From positions 1-39,860 of the forward strand of contig NZ_JABFHG010000024.1 in NCBI RefSeq assembly GCF_013112485.1: 39,860 bases of DNA, written 5' to 3'. Shown in pieces: positions 7,128 through 15,186 of the stretch. The number at the start of each line of letters is the position of its first letter. Position 1 is the stretch's first letter. This DNA is from Roseicella sp. DB1501 (GTDB taxonomy: Bacteria > Pseudomonadota > Alphaproteobacteria > Acetobacterales > Acetobacteraceae). The notes beneath the pieces were generated by a model. That model was not told the DNA's origin. It saw only the letters and a program-made list of their open reading frames with translations, and ran no database searches. The translations under genes were made by a program, and so were the position numbers.

Positions 7128-7732
7128 GCGGTCATCCTCCGCCGCCTGCCGACCTCGATCGTCGCCAGCCTCGTCTTCGGACGTTGCCGGCTGGTGTGCG
7201 CCTCCACCGCTTTCACACGAAAGAGAAAGGCGGGCAGCGGCTCGACCCTATCTACTTCGACCAGAGTCTGGCCGGTCGTCTCAATGCCCCGGACGGCAGC
7301 TACGGTGTACTCTATGTGGCCCTTTCTGCATCCGGAGCCTTCGCTGAAACCTTCTTGCGTACTCCTGGCCGGACGCTTCTCGATCCCGATCTGATAGCGG
7401 CGAAGGCTTACGCCGAGCTGACGTTGACGCGCGATCTCGTCGTGATGGAGTTGCATGGTCCCGGTGCAGCCGCGATCGGTGCGACGGCCGAACTCGCCCA
7501 TGGCTCGCCGCCTTATGAACTCCCGCAGTCATGGTCTAAGGCCCTACACGGCCACCCCTGCGCCGCCGATGGACTCGCATACCGGGCCCGGCACAACGAC
7601 GACGAGGTATGCTTAGCGGTGTTCGAGCGGGCTACCTCCGCCGTCGCGGTTGTCCAGCGCGTGGAGAACCTTGATGTAGACTGGTTCTATGTGCTGGCCG
7701 AGGAGCACGGGATTGGTCTGCCGCCCCAATAG
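7124..7732 (+). CDS. RES-domain toxin (NAD+-degrading family)
   Basis: A 202-residue RES-family protein. Core motifs are LHRFHTK near residue 27, a GVLYVALSASGAFAETFLR block near residue 61 with the conserved Glu of the active site, and the C-terminal DGLAYRARHNDDEVCLAVFER segment. Characterised RES toxins such as MbcT are NAD+ phosphorylases that deplete cellular NAD+. The start is TTG, overlapping the antitoxin stop (TTGA), which is consistent with coupled and reduced translation of the toxin. The gene appears full length. Confidence 0.85.
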   Translation: MSGHPPPPADLDRRQPRLRTLPAGVRLHRFHTKEKGGQRLDPIYFDQSLAGRLNAPDGSYGVLYVALSASGAFAETFLRTPGRTLLDPDLIAAKAYAELTLTRDLVVMELHGPGAAAIGATAELAHGSPPYELPQSWSKALHGHPCAADGLAYRARHNDDEVCLAVFERATSAVAVVQRVENLDVDWFYVLAEEHGIGLPPQ

Positions 7733-7843
7733 TAGTCCTAGTTTATTGGCAGAACAGAGTTGTTGAACGGCAACCGTTCTCTCTACTAGGTACCCAGACC
7801 CTGCTGATGAAAGCCACTAAAGGCATACTGAGCGAGGCGGCTT

Positions 7844-8215
7844 GTGAGTGAAGGTGATCTGGTTCTGTATCTGCAGCCGGAAGACGGCGTCCCTCTGCCA
7901 AACGGTGACCTATGGACCGCTGATCGAGAGCTGAGGGCCAGCGGCGTGAAGGCGGACCCCCGGGTCTTCATCCAGGACGGCATGGAGCAGGCGATAACCC
8001 ACCTAGGGGAGTGGACCATCAAGGCGGGTCCCTTCGTCGCTCCGGCCGTGGCGGCGGTCGCCGGTGCCTGGCTGCAGGCCCGCGTCGGCCGGAAGGTCCG
8101 CTTGAAGTACGGCACCGTGGAGGTCGAGGCGCGCACGCCCGCCGAGGCCCAGAAACTGCTGGCGCTCATCCCACCGGAGCCGGTCTCCCCAACGCAGGAA
8201 GGCGGTGAGAAGTGA
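7844..8215 (+). CDS. EACC1-like small membrane-segment protein
   Basis: A 123-residue protein, GTG start, with a hydrophobic stretch AGPFVAPAVAAVAGAWL near residues 62-80. A short beta-rich tail follows: WLQARVGRKVRLKYGTVEVEA, then a helix AEAQKLLALI. This layout resembles the effector-associated constant component (EACC1) described in predicted bacterial conflict systems, though the match is by pattern and I cannot confirm it. It heads a three-gene operon with 4-base overlaps ending in a tyrosine recombinase, so a role tied to a mobile or conflict module is inferred. Confidence 0.55.
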   Translation: MSEGDLVLYLQPEDGVPLPNGDLWTADRELRASGVKADPRVFIQDGMEQAITHLGEWTIKAGPFVAPAVAAVAGAWLQARVGRKVRLKYGTVEVEARTPAEAQKLLALIPPEPVSPTQEGGEK

Positions 8216-8472
8216 CCGTCGAGGACCAAGCGAGACATCGGGCCAACGGTGCCACCTGGCCGGCGGAGTTCCCGCCGCTCAACATTGCCCTCCGCAGTGC
8301 TGAGGGGGCCGAGCTCGTCGCCGGCGTCAGCTACGAGACCCCCGACCGGCGGCCTGTGGCGTATGTGCGGAAGGGCTCGGTCGAGATTCGGATCGGCGCC
8401 GCCGAGCTACGCCGCCTGGCGCAGCTGGCGACCGATCATGAGCGCCGGGCGCAGGGGAGGGGAGGGGCGTGA
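8212..8472 (+). CDS. Hypothetical small protein in the recombinase operon
   Basis: An 86-residue soluble protein with no recognised family. It starts at GTG 8212, overlapping the previous stop (GTGA), and its own stop overlaps the recombinase GTG in the same way. Visible parts are a central beta-rich SYETPDRRPVAYVRKGSVEIRIG and a C-terminal helix with basic and Gly-rich tail. The tight coupling suggests a fixed stoichiometry with the EACC1-like protein and the recombinase. Confidence 0.6.
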   Translation: MTVEDQARHRANGATWPAEFPPLNIALRSAEGAELVAGVSYETPDRRPVAYVRKGSVEIRIGAAELRRLAQLATDHERRAQGRGGA

Positions 8473-9485
8473 GCACCCCTCCGAAGCCAACGCCGGTTCC
8501 GGCGATCTCCGGTGAGCCGGCCGAGGTGACGACGGCTGCCCTGTCGCCCGCGGCCCGCGACGCCATGGAGGAGGCGGTCAGGTTCGCCCGCGATGCCCTC
8601 TCCGACAACACGCGCCTCGCCTACGCCTCCGACTGGCAGAATTTCGCCGCATGGTGCAGCGCGGCCGGGCTTGCCTCCTTGCCGGCACCGCCGGAGACCG
8701 TCGCCGCCTATCTGGCCGTCCAGGCGCGCACCTATGCCGTCGCCACGCTGCGCCGACGGCTGGTGTCGATCAGCAAGGCCCACCGCATTGCCGGGCACAC
8801 TGCATTCTGGGCGGGCCACCCGGTCATCAGCGAGACCCTGCGCGGCGTGACACGCACGCGCGGCCGACCGCAGCGCCGCGCCGCCGCCCTCACCACCCCG
8901 GAAATCCGGCGCCTCGTCGCCGGCTGTGGACCCGACCTTGCCGGCCTGCGCGACCGGGCGCTCATCCTTCTGGGCTATGCCGCCGCCCTCCGCCGCAGCG
9001 AGCTGGTCGCCGTCGATGTGGAGCACCTCAGGTTCGACGCGCAGGGCCTGCGGCTGCATATCCCGCATAGCAAAGGCGACCAGGCGGGGGAGGGGGAGGA
9101 TCTCGGCATCCCGCGCGGCCAGCGCCGCGACACCTGCCCGGTCCGCGCCATCGAGGCGTGGCTGCAGGCCTCAGACACGCGGTTCGGGCCGGTGTTCCGC
9201 AAGATCAACCGATGGGGCGGGGTGGAGCCGGGACGGCTGCACCCGGACGGTGTGCGACAGATCCTCAGCCGGCGGGCCGAGCAGGCCGGGATCGCGGGCA
9301 CTGCGCTTGAGCCGGTCAGCCCGCACGGGTTAAGGGCGGGCTTCGTGACGCAGGCCTACAAGGCCGGCCTGCGAGACGAAGAAATCATGCAGCACAGCCG
9401 GCACCGCGACCTCCGGACGATGCGCCGGTATGTGCGACGGGCAAAGCTGCTCGAGGACAGCCCGGCGAAGCGCTTGGATCTGTAG
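8469..9485 (+). CDS. Tyrosine recombinase / site-specific integrase
   Basis: A 338-residue phage-integrase-family recombinase. The N-terminal SAM-like core-binding domain covers about residues 35-125 (LSDNTRLAYASDWQNFAAWC). The catalytic domain contains the Arg of ALRRSELVA, the beta-hairpin Lys of HSKGD, HGLR (His-x-x-Arg), the second His in MQHSRHRD, and Tyr nucleophile MRRYVRRA near residue 320. All catalytic residues are present, so it should be active in DNA strand exchange. Start GTG 8469 overlaps the upstream stop. Related recombinases are common on alphaproteobacterial plasmids, where they resolve or integrate replicons. No attachment site could be recognised. Confidence 0.9.
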   Translation: MSTPPKPTPVPAISGEPAEVTTAALSPAARDAMEEAVRFARDALSDNTRLAYASDWQNFAAWCSAAGLASLPAPPETVAAYLAVQARTYAVATLRRRLVSISKAHRIAGHTAFWAGHPVISETLRGVTRTRGRPQRRAAALTTPEIRRLVAGCGPDLAGLRDRALILLGYAAALRRSELVAVDVEHLRFDAQGLRLHIPHSKGDQAGEGEDLGIPRGQRRDTCPVRAIEAWLQASDTRFGPVFRKINRWGGVEPGRLHPDGVRQILSRRAEQAGIAGTALEPVSPHGLRAGFVTQAYKAGLRDEEIMQHSRHRDLRTMRRYVRRAKLLEDSPAKRLDL

Positions 9486-9912
9486 ATGGCTTTACGGCTT
9501 GGTGGCATGCCGTATAGGCATTCGGTCAACCTCCACGGGGTCACTGCACGACCCGTGAAAAACCGCACGCTACTGGATAAAACCTGACACTTGGGACCGA
9601 TCGGACAACCGGCGCTTTCAACCCTTCTCAGACCTTCCTGTGCAGTCCCTCCAAGGCCTGGATTCGAAGGCGAAGCGGTCATATGCCCTAGGACGTCCTG
9701 ATCGGCGGCTTCGCGCCCATCCTCGCCGTTCGGCCCGCGAATTGCTAATCCCAGTACCGGCCGCCTATTCGCGTGCTTTGCCGCGCCACTGGGCACCGGC
9801 AATTGGGAAAAAACCGTCCTCGGGGAAAAATTCACCGAATGTCAGTTTATAACCAAGAGCAGTTGTTATAGAAAAAGCCAGTTTACGCTGATAATCCACT
9901 TAGCCAAGATAT
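9486..9912. other. Intergenic region of about 430 bases
   Basis: No supported gene. An imperfect hairpin (CACGGGGTC to GACCCGTG, 9534-9557) lies just after the recombinase and could act as a weak terminator. Towards 9800-9900 the composition becomes distinctly AT-rich, continuous with the low-GC gene that follows. Confidence 0.4.
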
Positions 9913-10581
9913 TCAGAATACAGTGACACGGGCTCCTCGCTTGCCGCATTTCGAGCACTTAAACCGATCCTTTAGGACTTTCAAACTAATTCCTGATGCA
10001 TCGTACCGCCTAAGGTCATTTATATTGAAGATAGCGGGTTTGCGGCAGAAGTATATAGATCCGCAGCGTACTAGCATTTCCGAGTCGTCCTCTATCCATT
10101 CGGTCAGAGTTTCGGGCGATCTCGAAAGGCGTTCTATATCCGACCGCCACTGCTGGGCTTCGTCACTGTTCCAGTCAATCTGAATAGTCGATGATCTAGC
10201 AACGAAACGGGTTTTGCCGCAGTTTATAGAGGGCTCGTAGTCTTTGCCGTGATCCTTAATAAGGTCGGCTTCGTAGAGGAAATTGCCATCCTTCTCGAGT
10301 GTGTAATCAAAAATGATTTCTAATAAATTTGAAGTATCCTTCCCGTCGCTTTCTCTTCTGATGTAGAGGCCCTGTATCCCGCTGCCGTTTAAGTCCCGGC
10401 TGAAATCGAAGCGGAGACCTCGGCGAAGGGAGAAGAAATATTCATGATCATGCATGGCCAGTGCCAATCTGGCTATATCGTCGCACGTGACCTCCTGCAG
10501 GGTAGGCCCATCAACCGGTAACTTGATGGTTTCTCCCTGGCTTACGCTACGGATGATCGGTTTGCCGGTGTGCACATTCAT
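9913..10581 (-). CDS. Hypothetical protein, low-GC, C-terminal Cys-x2-Cys
   Basis: A 222-residue protein I do not recognise. I chose ATG 10581, preceded by AGGAAA; the frame is open further upstream, but that part is GC-rich and unlike the gene. The protein is acidic to neutral with no membrane segment. It contains EYFFSLRRGLRFDFSRD and ends FKCSKCGKRGARVTVF, a half zinc-ribbon that may bind metal in a dimer. Its codon use is far more AT-rich than every neighbour, which indicates recent acquisition. It sits between the recombinase and the helicase-methylase operon, so it may be part of the same island. Confidence 0.6.
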   Translation of the reverse strand: MNVHTGKPIIRSVSQGETIKLPVDGPTLQEVTCDDIARLALAMHDHEYFFSLRRGLRFDFSRDLNGSGIQGLYIRRESDGKDTSNLLEIIFDYTLEKDGNFLYEADLIKDHGKDYEPSINCGKTRFVARSSTIQIDWNSDEAQQWRSDIERLSRSPETLTEWIEDDSEMLVRCGSIYFCRKPAIFNINDLRRYDASGISLKVLKDRFKCSKCGKRGARVTVF

Positions 10582-11005
10582 GATGTTTCCTGCGTTTGGT
10601 ATCCAGTCGAGCCCGTTTAGGGTTCGTCCGAATATACGTCGTTTAGCGCGGCTCCGACTACCTGCCGTCCATCGAGCGAAAGGCGGCTTTTGTCGGGACC
10701 ACGCCATGCCGGGCGAGCGCGGGCGGGCTGCTGCCATGTCCGCTTATGAGGGTGAAGCAGACCTCCGTGCGGCAGCTGTCTACAGCCGCTTCACGCCTGA
10801 TTCGGTCAGCCACGGGCATGAGGCTTCCTCCGTAGCGTTCAGGAGGTAACAGGCCCTAATGTGCTTGCCCTTCTCTCGAGCAATTTTCATGAAGAACTAA
10901 ATTAGTATCAGCGGGCGCGGCTTGCCTCAGTAAGGGCGTACGGTCGCTCGAGTGACCGAAAGCGACTTCTCGCACACCACCTAGCGGGGCGATAATCGAC
11001 CTAAG
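10582..11005. other. Region upstream of the helicase operon
   Basis: No supported gene in about 420 bases. The right half should hold the promoter of the defence-like operon. A near-perfect 18-base palindrome around CTCGAG lies at 10941-10958, about 48 bases before the helicase start, and is a plausible operator site. The ribosome-binding site of the helicase gene is weak. Confidence 0.4.
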
Positions 11006-14000
11006 ATGGCGATATTCGAAGACATCAAGGCGGGCGCCCGGCTGCGGGGCCTCGATACGGCTGGCGTAGCCGAAGTCGTGCAAGTCACCAGGTTTGGCTT
11101 GGACGCGGTTAACCTCGTCTTTCGGGTGAACGGCCGTGTTGGCGAGCGGCTGGTCTACCGTGGTGAGGAGGCGGGCTTCGAGTTCCTCGAGGCGGGCCGG
11201 AGCTATGCCTTCGACGCCGACGGCGCTCTTCTCCGCCTCGCCTCGGAGGCCTACAGGCTTCGCTTGGCGCATCTCTTCGATCCCTACCTCGCAGTCAGCG
11301 CCTCTCAGATTGAGGCACTCCCTCACCAGATCACCGCTGTCTACGGTGAGATGCTGCCCCGCCAGCCTCTCCGCTTCCTGCTGGCCGATGACCCTGGCGC
11401 CGGCAAAACGGTCATGGCCGGTCTACTCATCAAGGAGCTCTTGATCCGCGGCGACCTTGAGCGCTGCCTCATCGTCGCCCCAGGTAGCTTGGTCGAGCAG
11501 TGGCAGGAGGAGATGTCCGAGAAGTTTGGCTTGGCCTTCGACCTCCTTTCCCGCGACCAGATCGAGAATTCCATCACCGGCAACCCCTTCGCCGAGCGGA
11601 ATCGGTTGATCATGCGCCTCGACATGGCCGCGCGCTCAGATGAGTTGAAGGCAAAGCTCCAGGCCGCGCCGGAGTGGGACTTGGTCATCTGCGACGAAGC
11701 CCACCGCATGGCAGCCTCATACTTTGGCGGTGAGGTAAAGGAGACTCAGCGGCACAAGCTCGGGAAACTCCTCGGTGGCCGGGCCCGCAACTTCCTCCTG
11801 ATGTCGGCCACCCCCCACAACGGCAAGGAGGCAGACTTCCAGCTCTTCATGGGACTGCTGGATGCCGACCGGTTCGAGGGGCGTTTCCGTGAGGGCGTCC
11901 ACAAGGCCGACGTCTCCGACATGATGCGCCGCTTGACCAAGGAGGAGCTGTACCGCTTCGACGGGAAGCGGCTCTTCCCTGAGCGTTGGGCGTACACGGC
12001 TAAGTACGCCCTCTCGCCCGCTGAGGAGATCCTCTACAAGGCTGTAACCACCTACGTGCGCGAGGAGATGAACCGCGCTGACCGGTCGGGCGACGGCAAC
12101 AAGCGCAGCAGCGTCGGCTTCGCGCTCCAGATCCTGCAACGGCGCCTCGCTTCCTCGCCCGCCGCTATTCACCGTTCCCTGGAACGGCGCCGGAAGCGGC
12201 TGGAGGAACGGCTGCGGGAGGAGAGGCTCCTCCGCAAGGCTGGCTCGGCGTCCCTCACGCGCGGCCCAGCCCTGCCTAGCCTCGACGCCGATGACCTTGA
12301 CGACGCACCCGGGGAGGAGGCAGAGGCGATCGAGCAGCAGATCGCTGATCAAGCTACCGCCGCCGCGACCCTGGCGGAGTTGGAAGCTGAGATCCTCATC
12401 CTCAAAGACATCGAAGCACAGGCGCTGCGCCTGAAGCTCTCCGGCCAGGACGCGAAGTGGCGAGAGCTTGAGGCGATCCTCGACGACCCGATCATGATCG
12501 ACCCGGCCACCGGGCTACGCCGCAAGATCCTGATTTTCACCGAGCCAAAGGACACGCTCGAATACCTGCAGCAGAAGATCACCGCCCGGACCGGTGATCC
12601 GGCTGCCGTGGTGGTCATTCACGGCGGCATCGCGCGAGAGGCCCGGCGTGCCGCCATCGCCGCCTTCAATTCCGACCCAGTCGTCCGGGTGATGATCGCC
12701 AACGACGCCGCCGGCGAGGGCGTGAACCTTCAGCGCGGCGCCCACCTGATGGTCAACTACGACCTGCCCTGGAACCCGAACCGGCTGGAGCAGCGCTTCG
12801 GCCGCATCCACCGCATCGGTCAGACCGAGGTCTGCCACCTCTGGAACCTGTGTGCGACCAACACCCGCGAGGGTGAGGTCTACCAGCGTCTTTTGGAGAA
12901 GCTGGAACAGGCTCGGGCGGCCCTGGGCGGTAGGGTCTACGACGTGCTGGGTGAGTTGTTCGAAGGCCAGGCCCTGCGCGACCTTCTGGTGGACGCCATC
13001 CGATACGGTGACGCGCCGGAGACCAAGAGCCGCCTCTTCCAGAAGGTGGACAATGCGGTCGACGTGGACGCGATCGAGCGTCTGGTCGCCGAGCGCAAGC
13101 TCACCTCGGAAGGCATGGACCCCAACGCTGTCGCCGCCATCCGCGAGGAGATGGAGCGCGCCCAGGCCCGCCGCCTGCAACCCCACTTCATCGGTGCCTT
13201 CTTCCGAGAGGCCTTCCAGATGCTTGGCGGCCGTATCGCCGAGCGGGAGAAGGGCCGCTTCGAGATCCTGCGCGTCCCGCCGGTCCTGAAGCATCGGGAC
13301 CGGCTGATCGGCCGTGGCGACCCCGTGCTGGATCGCTATGCGCGGGTAACTTTCGACAAGGCTCTCATCCCCGGTAAGCCACAGGCGGAACTGCTGGCCC
13401 CAGGACACCCATTGCTCGATGCGAGCATCGATGTAGTCCTTGAGCGCTTCCAGCCCCTGCTGCAGCAGGGCGGCGTGCTGGTGGACGACGCCGATGAGGG
13501 TCTCGCCCCGCGCCTGCTGGTCTATTTGGAACACGCCATCCGCGACGGTCGCGCCGCGAGGTCTGGCGAGCCTCGGGTCGTTTCCCAGCGGCTGCAGTTT
13601 ATCCAGCTGTGGGAGGATAGCCGAGCGGCCGATGGTGGCCCCGCACCCTACCTCGACTGTCGACCGATCACCGCGGAGGAGCGGGGGCTGGTCGCCGACG
13701 CTATCAACGCTCCCTGGCTGTCGGGCCATGTTGAGGAGCAAGCACTCGGCCATGCCATTGCCAAGCTGGTCCCTGAGCATCTGACCGAGGTGAAGCGCCG
13801 AAGGCTGGCAGAGATCGACAAAGTCGAGAGGGAGGTGCGGGCGCGCCTGACCCGCGAAATCAACTACTGGGACGCCCGCGCGGCCCGCCTGCGGGAGGAG
13901 GAGCGCGCCGGCAAAGAGCAGCGCATCAACGCCTCGAATGCCGAGGCGACTGCGCAGCGGTTGGTCGAGCGTCTGCACAAGCGGCAGGAGGAATTGGCGC

Positions 14001-14512
14001 AGGAGCGGCAGATCACCGCTCTGCCTCCGGTGCTGAAAGGTGCAGCGCTGGTCATCCCGAAGGGGCTCCTTCTGGCGCGGACCAAACCCGGCCCGTCCAG
14101 CGTACCTGCCGGCTTCTCGGATGATCCTGCCTCCCGCGCCGCGGTCGAGAAGCTGGCCATGGAGGCTGTCATCGCTGCGGAGCGGAAGCTGGGCAATGAG
14201 CCGCGAGACGTCTCCGCCGAGAAGAAAGGCTGGGATGTCGAAAGCCGTGATCCGCGCGCCGGTCATCTACGCTTTATCGAGGTGAAGGGTCGACATGTGG
14301 ATGGCGCGGTGATCATGCTCACCAAGAACGAGCTGCTCGCTTCCTTGAACAGCCCCGAAGCCTTCATCCTGGCCATCGTCCAAGTAGAGGCCGGCTTCGC
14401 GCGGGAGCCAATCTATGTCCGGCGCTTCTTCCAGCGGGAGCTGGGCTTCGCTGAGACGGCCGTGGCCTTCGACGTCAGGGATCTAATATCCCTGGGAAGC
14501 GCCCCGCTGTGA
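11006..14512 (+). CDS. SNF2/DEAH helicase with C-terminal DUF3883 nuclease-like domain (antiphage type)
   Basis: A 1168-residue superfamily 2 ATPase. Walker A is ADDPGAGKT (residues 127-135), DEAH lies at 230-233 and SATPHNG near 267. The helicase C-terminal half includes ANDAAGEGVNLQ and RFGRIHRIGQ, as in SNF2-type enzymes. After a long helical region, the C-terminus (about 1055-1150) carries GWDVES and RFIEVKGR, the DUF3883 domain, which has a restriction-endonuclease-like Asp...Glu-x-Lys arrangement. Helicases of this type sit with DUF1156 methyltransferases and DUF499 ATPases in predicted antiphage islands and resemble DrmD of DISARM. Its stop overlaps the next gene (GTGA). It probably translocates on DNA; the substrate is unknown. 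Confidence 0.88.
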   Translation: MAIFEDIKAGARLRGLDTAGVAEVVQVTRFGLDAVNLVFRVNGRVGERLVYRGEEAGFEFLEAGRSYAFDADGALLRLASEAYRLRLAHLFDPYLAVSASQIEALPHQITAVYGEMLPRQPLRFLLADDPGAGKTVMAGLLIKELLIRGDLERCLIVAPGSLVEQWQEEMSEKFGLAFDLLSRDQIENSITGNPFAERNRLIMRLDMAARSDELKAKLQAAPEWDLVICDEAHRMAASYFGGEVKETQRHKLGKLLGGRARNFLLMSATPHNGKEADFQLFMGLLDADRFEGRFREGVHKADVSDMMRRLTKEELYRFDGKRLFPERWAYTAKYALSPAEEILYKAVTTYVREEMNRADRSGDGNKRSSVGFALQILQRRLASSPAAIHRSLERRRKRLEERLREERLLRKAGSASLTRGPALPSLDADDLDDAPGEEAEAIEQQIADQATAAATLAELEAEILILKDIEAQALRLKLSGQDAKWRELEAILDDPIMIDPATGLRRKILIFTEPKDTLEYLQQKITARTGDPAAVVVIHGGIAREARRAAIAAFNSDPVVRVMIANDAAGEGVNLQRGAHLMVNYDLPWNPNRLEQRFGRIHRIGQTEVCHLWNLCATNTREGEVYQRLLEKLEQARAALGGRVYDVLGELFEGQALRDLLVDAIRYGDAPETKSRLFQKVDNAVDVDAIERLVAERKLTSEGMDPNAVAAIREEMERAQARRLQPHFIGAFFREAFQMLGGRIAEREKGRFEILRVPPVLKHRDRLIGRGDPVLDRYARVTFDKALIPGKPQAELLAPGHPLLDASIDVVLERFQPLLQQGGVLVDDADEGLAPRLLVYLEHAIRDGRAARSGEPRVVSQRLQFIQLWEDSRAADGGPAPYLDCRPITAEERGLVADAINAPWLSGHVEEQALGHAIAKLVPEHLTEVKRRRLAEIDKVEREVRARLTREINYWDARAARLREEERAGKEQRINASNAEATAQRLVERLHKRQEELAQERQITALPPVLKGAALVIPKGLLLARTKPGPSSVPAGFSDDPASRAAVEKLAMEAVIAAERKLGNEPRDVSAEKKGWDVESRDPRAGHLRFIEVKGRHVDGAVIMLTKNELLASLNSPEAFILAIVQVEAGFAREPIYVRRFFQRELGFAETAVAFDVRDLISLGSAPL

Positions 14513-15186
14513 TCGTCGGATACGTTTTTGAAGGCGACAGCGACAAGGCCACCAAATGGGAGCAGCACGATGTCTATGGGCGGGCATTGCAGATTATCGC
14601 TGCTGGCTGCCGCGAGCATGTTCGCCTTGCCGTAGCCCTACTCCAGACCGAGTGGCCGGCGCGCTGGGTAGCGGATGGCGCCTTCGACCATCGCACCTTG
14701 CAGGACGCTCACGATACGCTAGCTGCCGTATGGCGGCATGATGTCTGCCCGGCACAGCCCGAACTACCATTCCGTGTGGCTCGTCCGGATGCAGCCGACC
14801 GGATGAGCCGTTGGCTATCCTGGCTTTCGGCGGAGATGGAGTCCTGGCGTCATAGCCCGCGCGGCATCGTGCTGGTGATGACCATCTTGTCCAACCAGAA
14901 CACCCTGGTGGGCTACCAAGCGGAAGATGAACTCGCGGAATGGCTGCGCGAGCGCTTCCACACTGTACCTTGGCGCCGTCCGCGCATTCCTCTTCCTCCT
15001 ACTGCGGCCAGGATGGGGGTACCTGTCAGTGCCTCAGGCGGCACCGACGAGGCGGACCCAGACGACTTTCCTCGCGGGTTGGATGGCTGCGACTGCGTGA
15101 GGGTTGGGCGCCCACCTTGCCATTGCCTCCCCTGTATCACGCTCTGCGAGCAGGCCGAGCGTGAAGGGTGGGGGCCGCTCGAGTGA
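14509..15186 (+). CDS. Unrecognised protein with C-terminal cysteine cluster, in the helicase-methylase operon
   Basis: A 225-residue protein starting at GTG 14509 inside the helicase stop, and overlapping the methyltransferase start by four bases. It is therefore an integral member of the operon. I do not recognise the family. The first 150 residues look globular and Trp-rich (TEWPARW, VWRHDV, RWLSWLSAEMESW). A proline-rich linker follows. The C-terminus has six cysteines in about 30 residues: C-x-C near 197-199, then CHCLPC, then CEQ, suggesting a metal-binding module. No signal peptide or membrane segment. A role as specificity or accessory factor is inference. Confidence 0.75.
   Translation: MIVGYVFEGDSDKATKWEQHDVYGRALQIIAAGCREHVRLAVALLQTEWPARWVADGAFDHRTLQDAHDTLAAVWRHDVCPAQPELPFRVARPDAADRMSRWLSWLSAEMESWRHSPRGIVLVMTILSNQNTLVGYQAEDELAEWLRERFHTVPWRRPRIPLPPTAARMGVPVSASGGTDEADPDDFPRGLDGCDCVRVGRPPCHCLPCITLCEQAEREGWGPLE

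Noticed and set aside
7764-7778. GAACGG-CAA-CCGTTC hairpin as terminator of the toxin-antitoxin operon
   Set aside because: A six-base stem with a three-base loop and no T-run is too weak to call with confidence.
12515-14266. 583-codon open frame on the minus strand inside the helicase gene
   Set aside because: The plus strand encodes a well-conserved helicase with all motifs; the reverse frame has no domain and its length is explained by composition.
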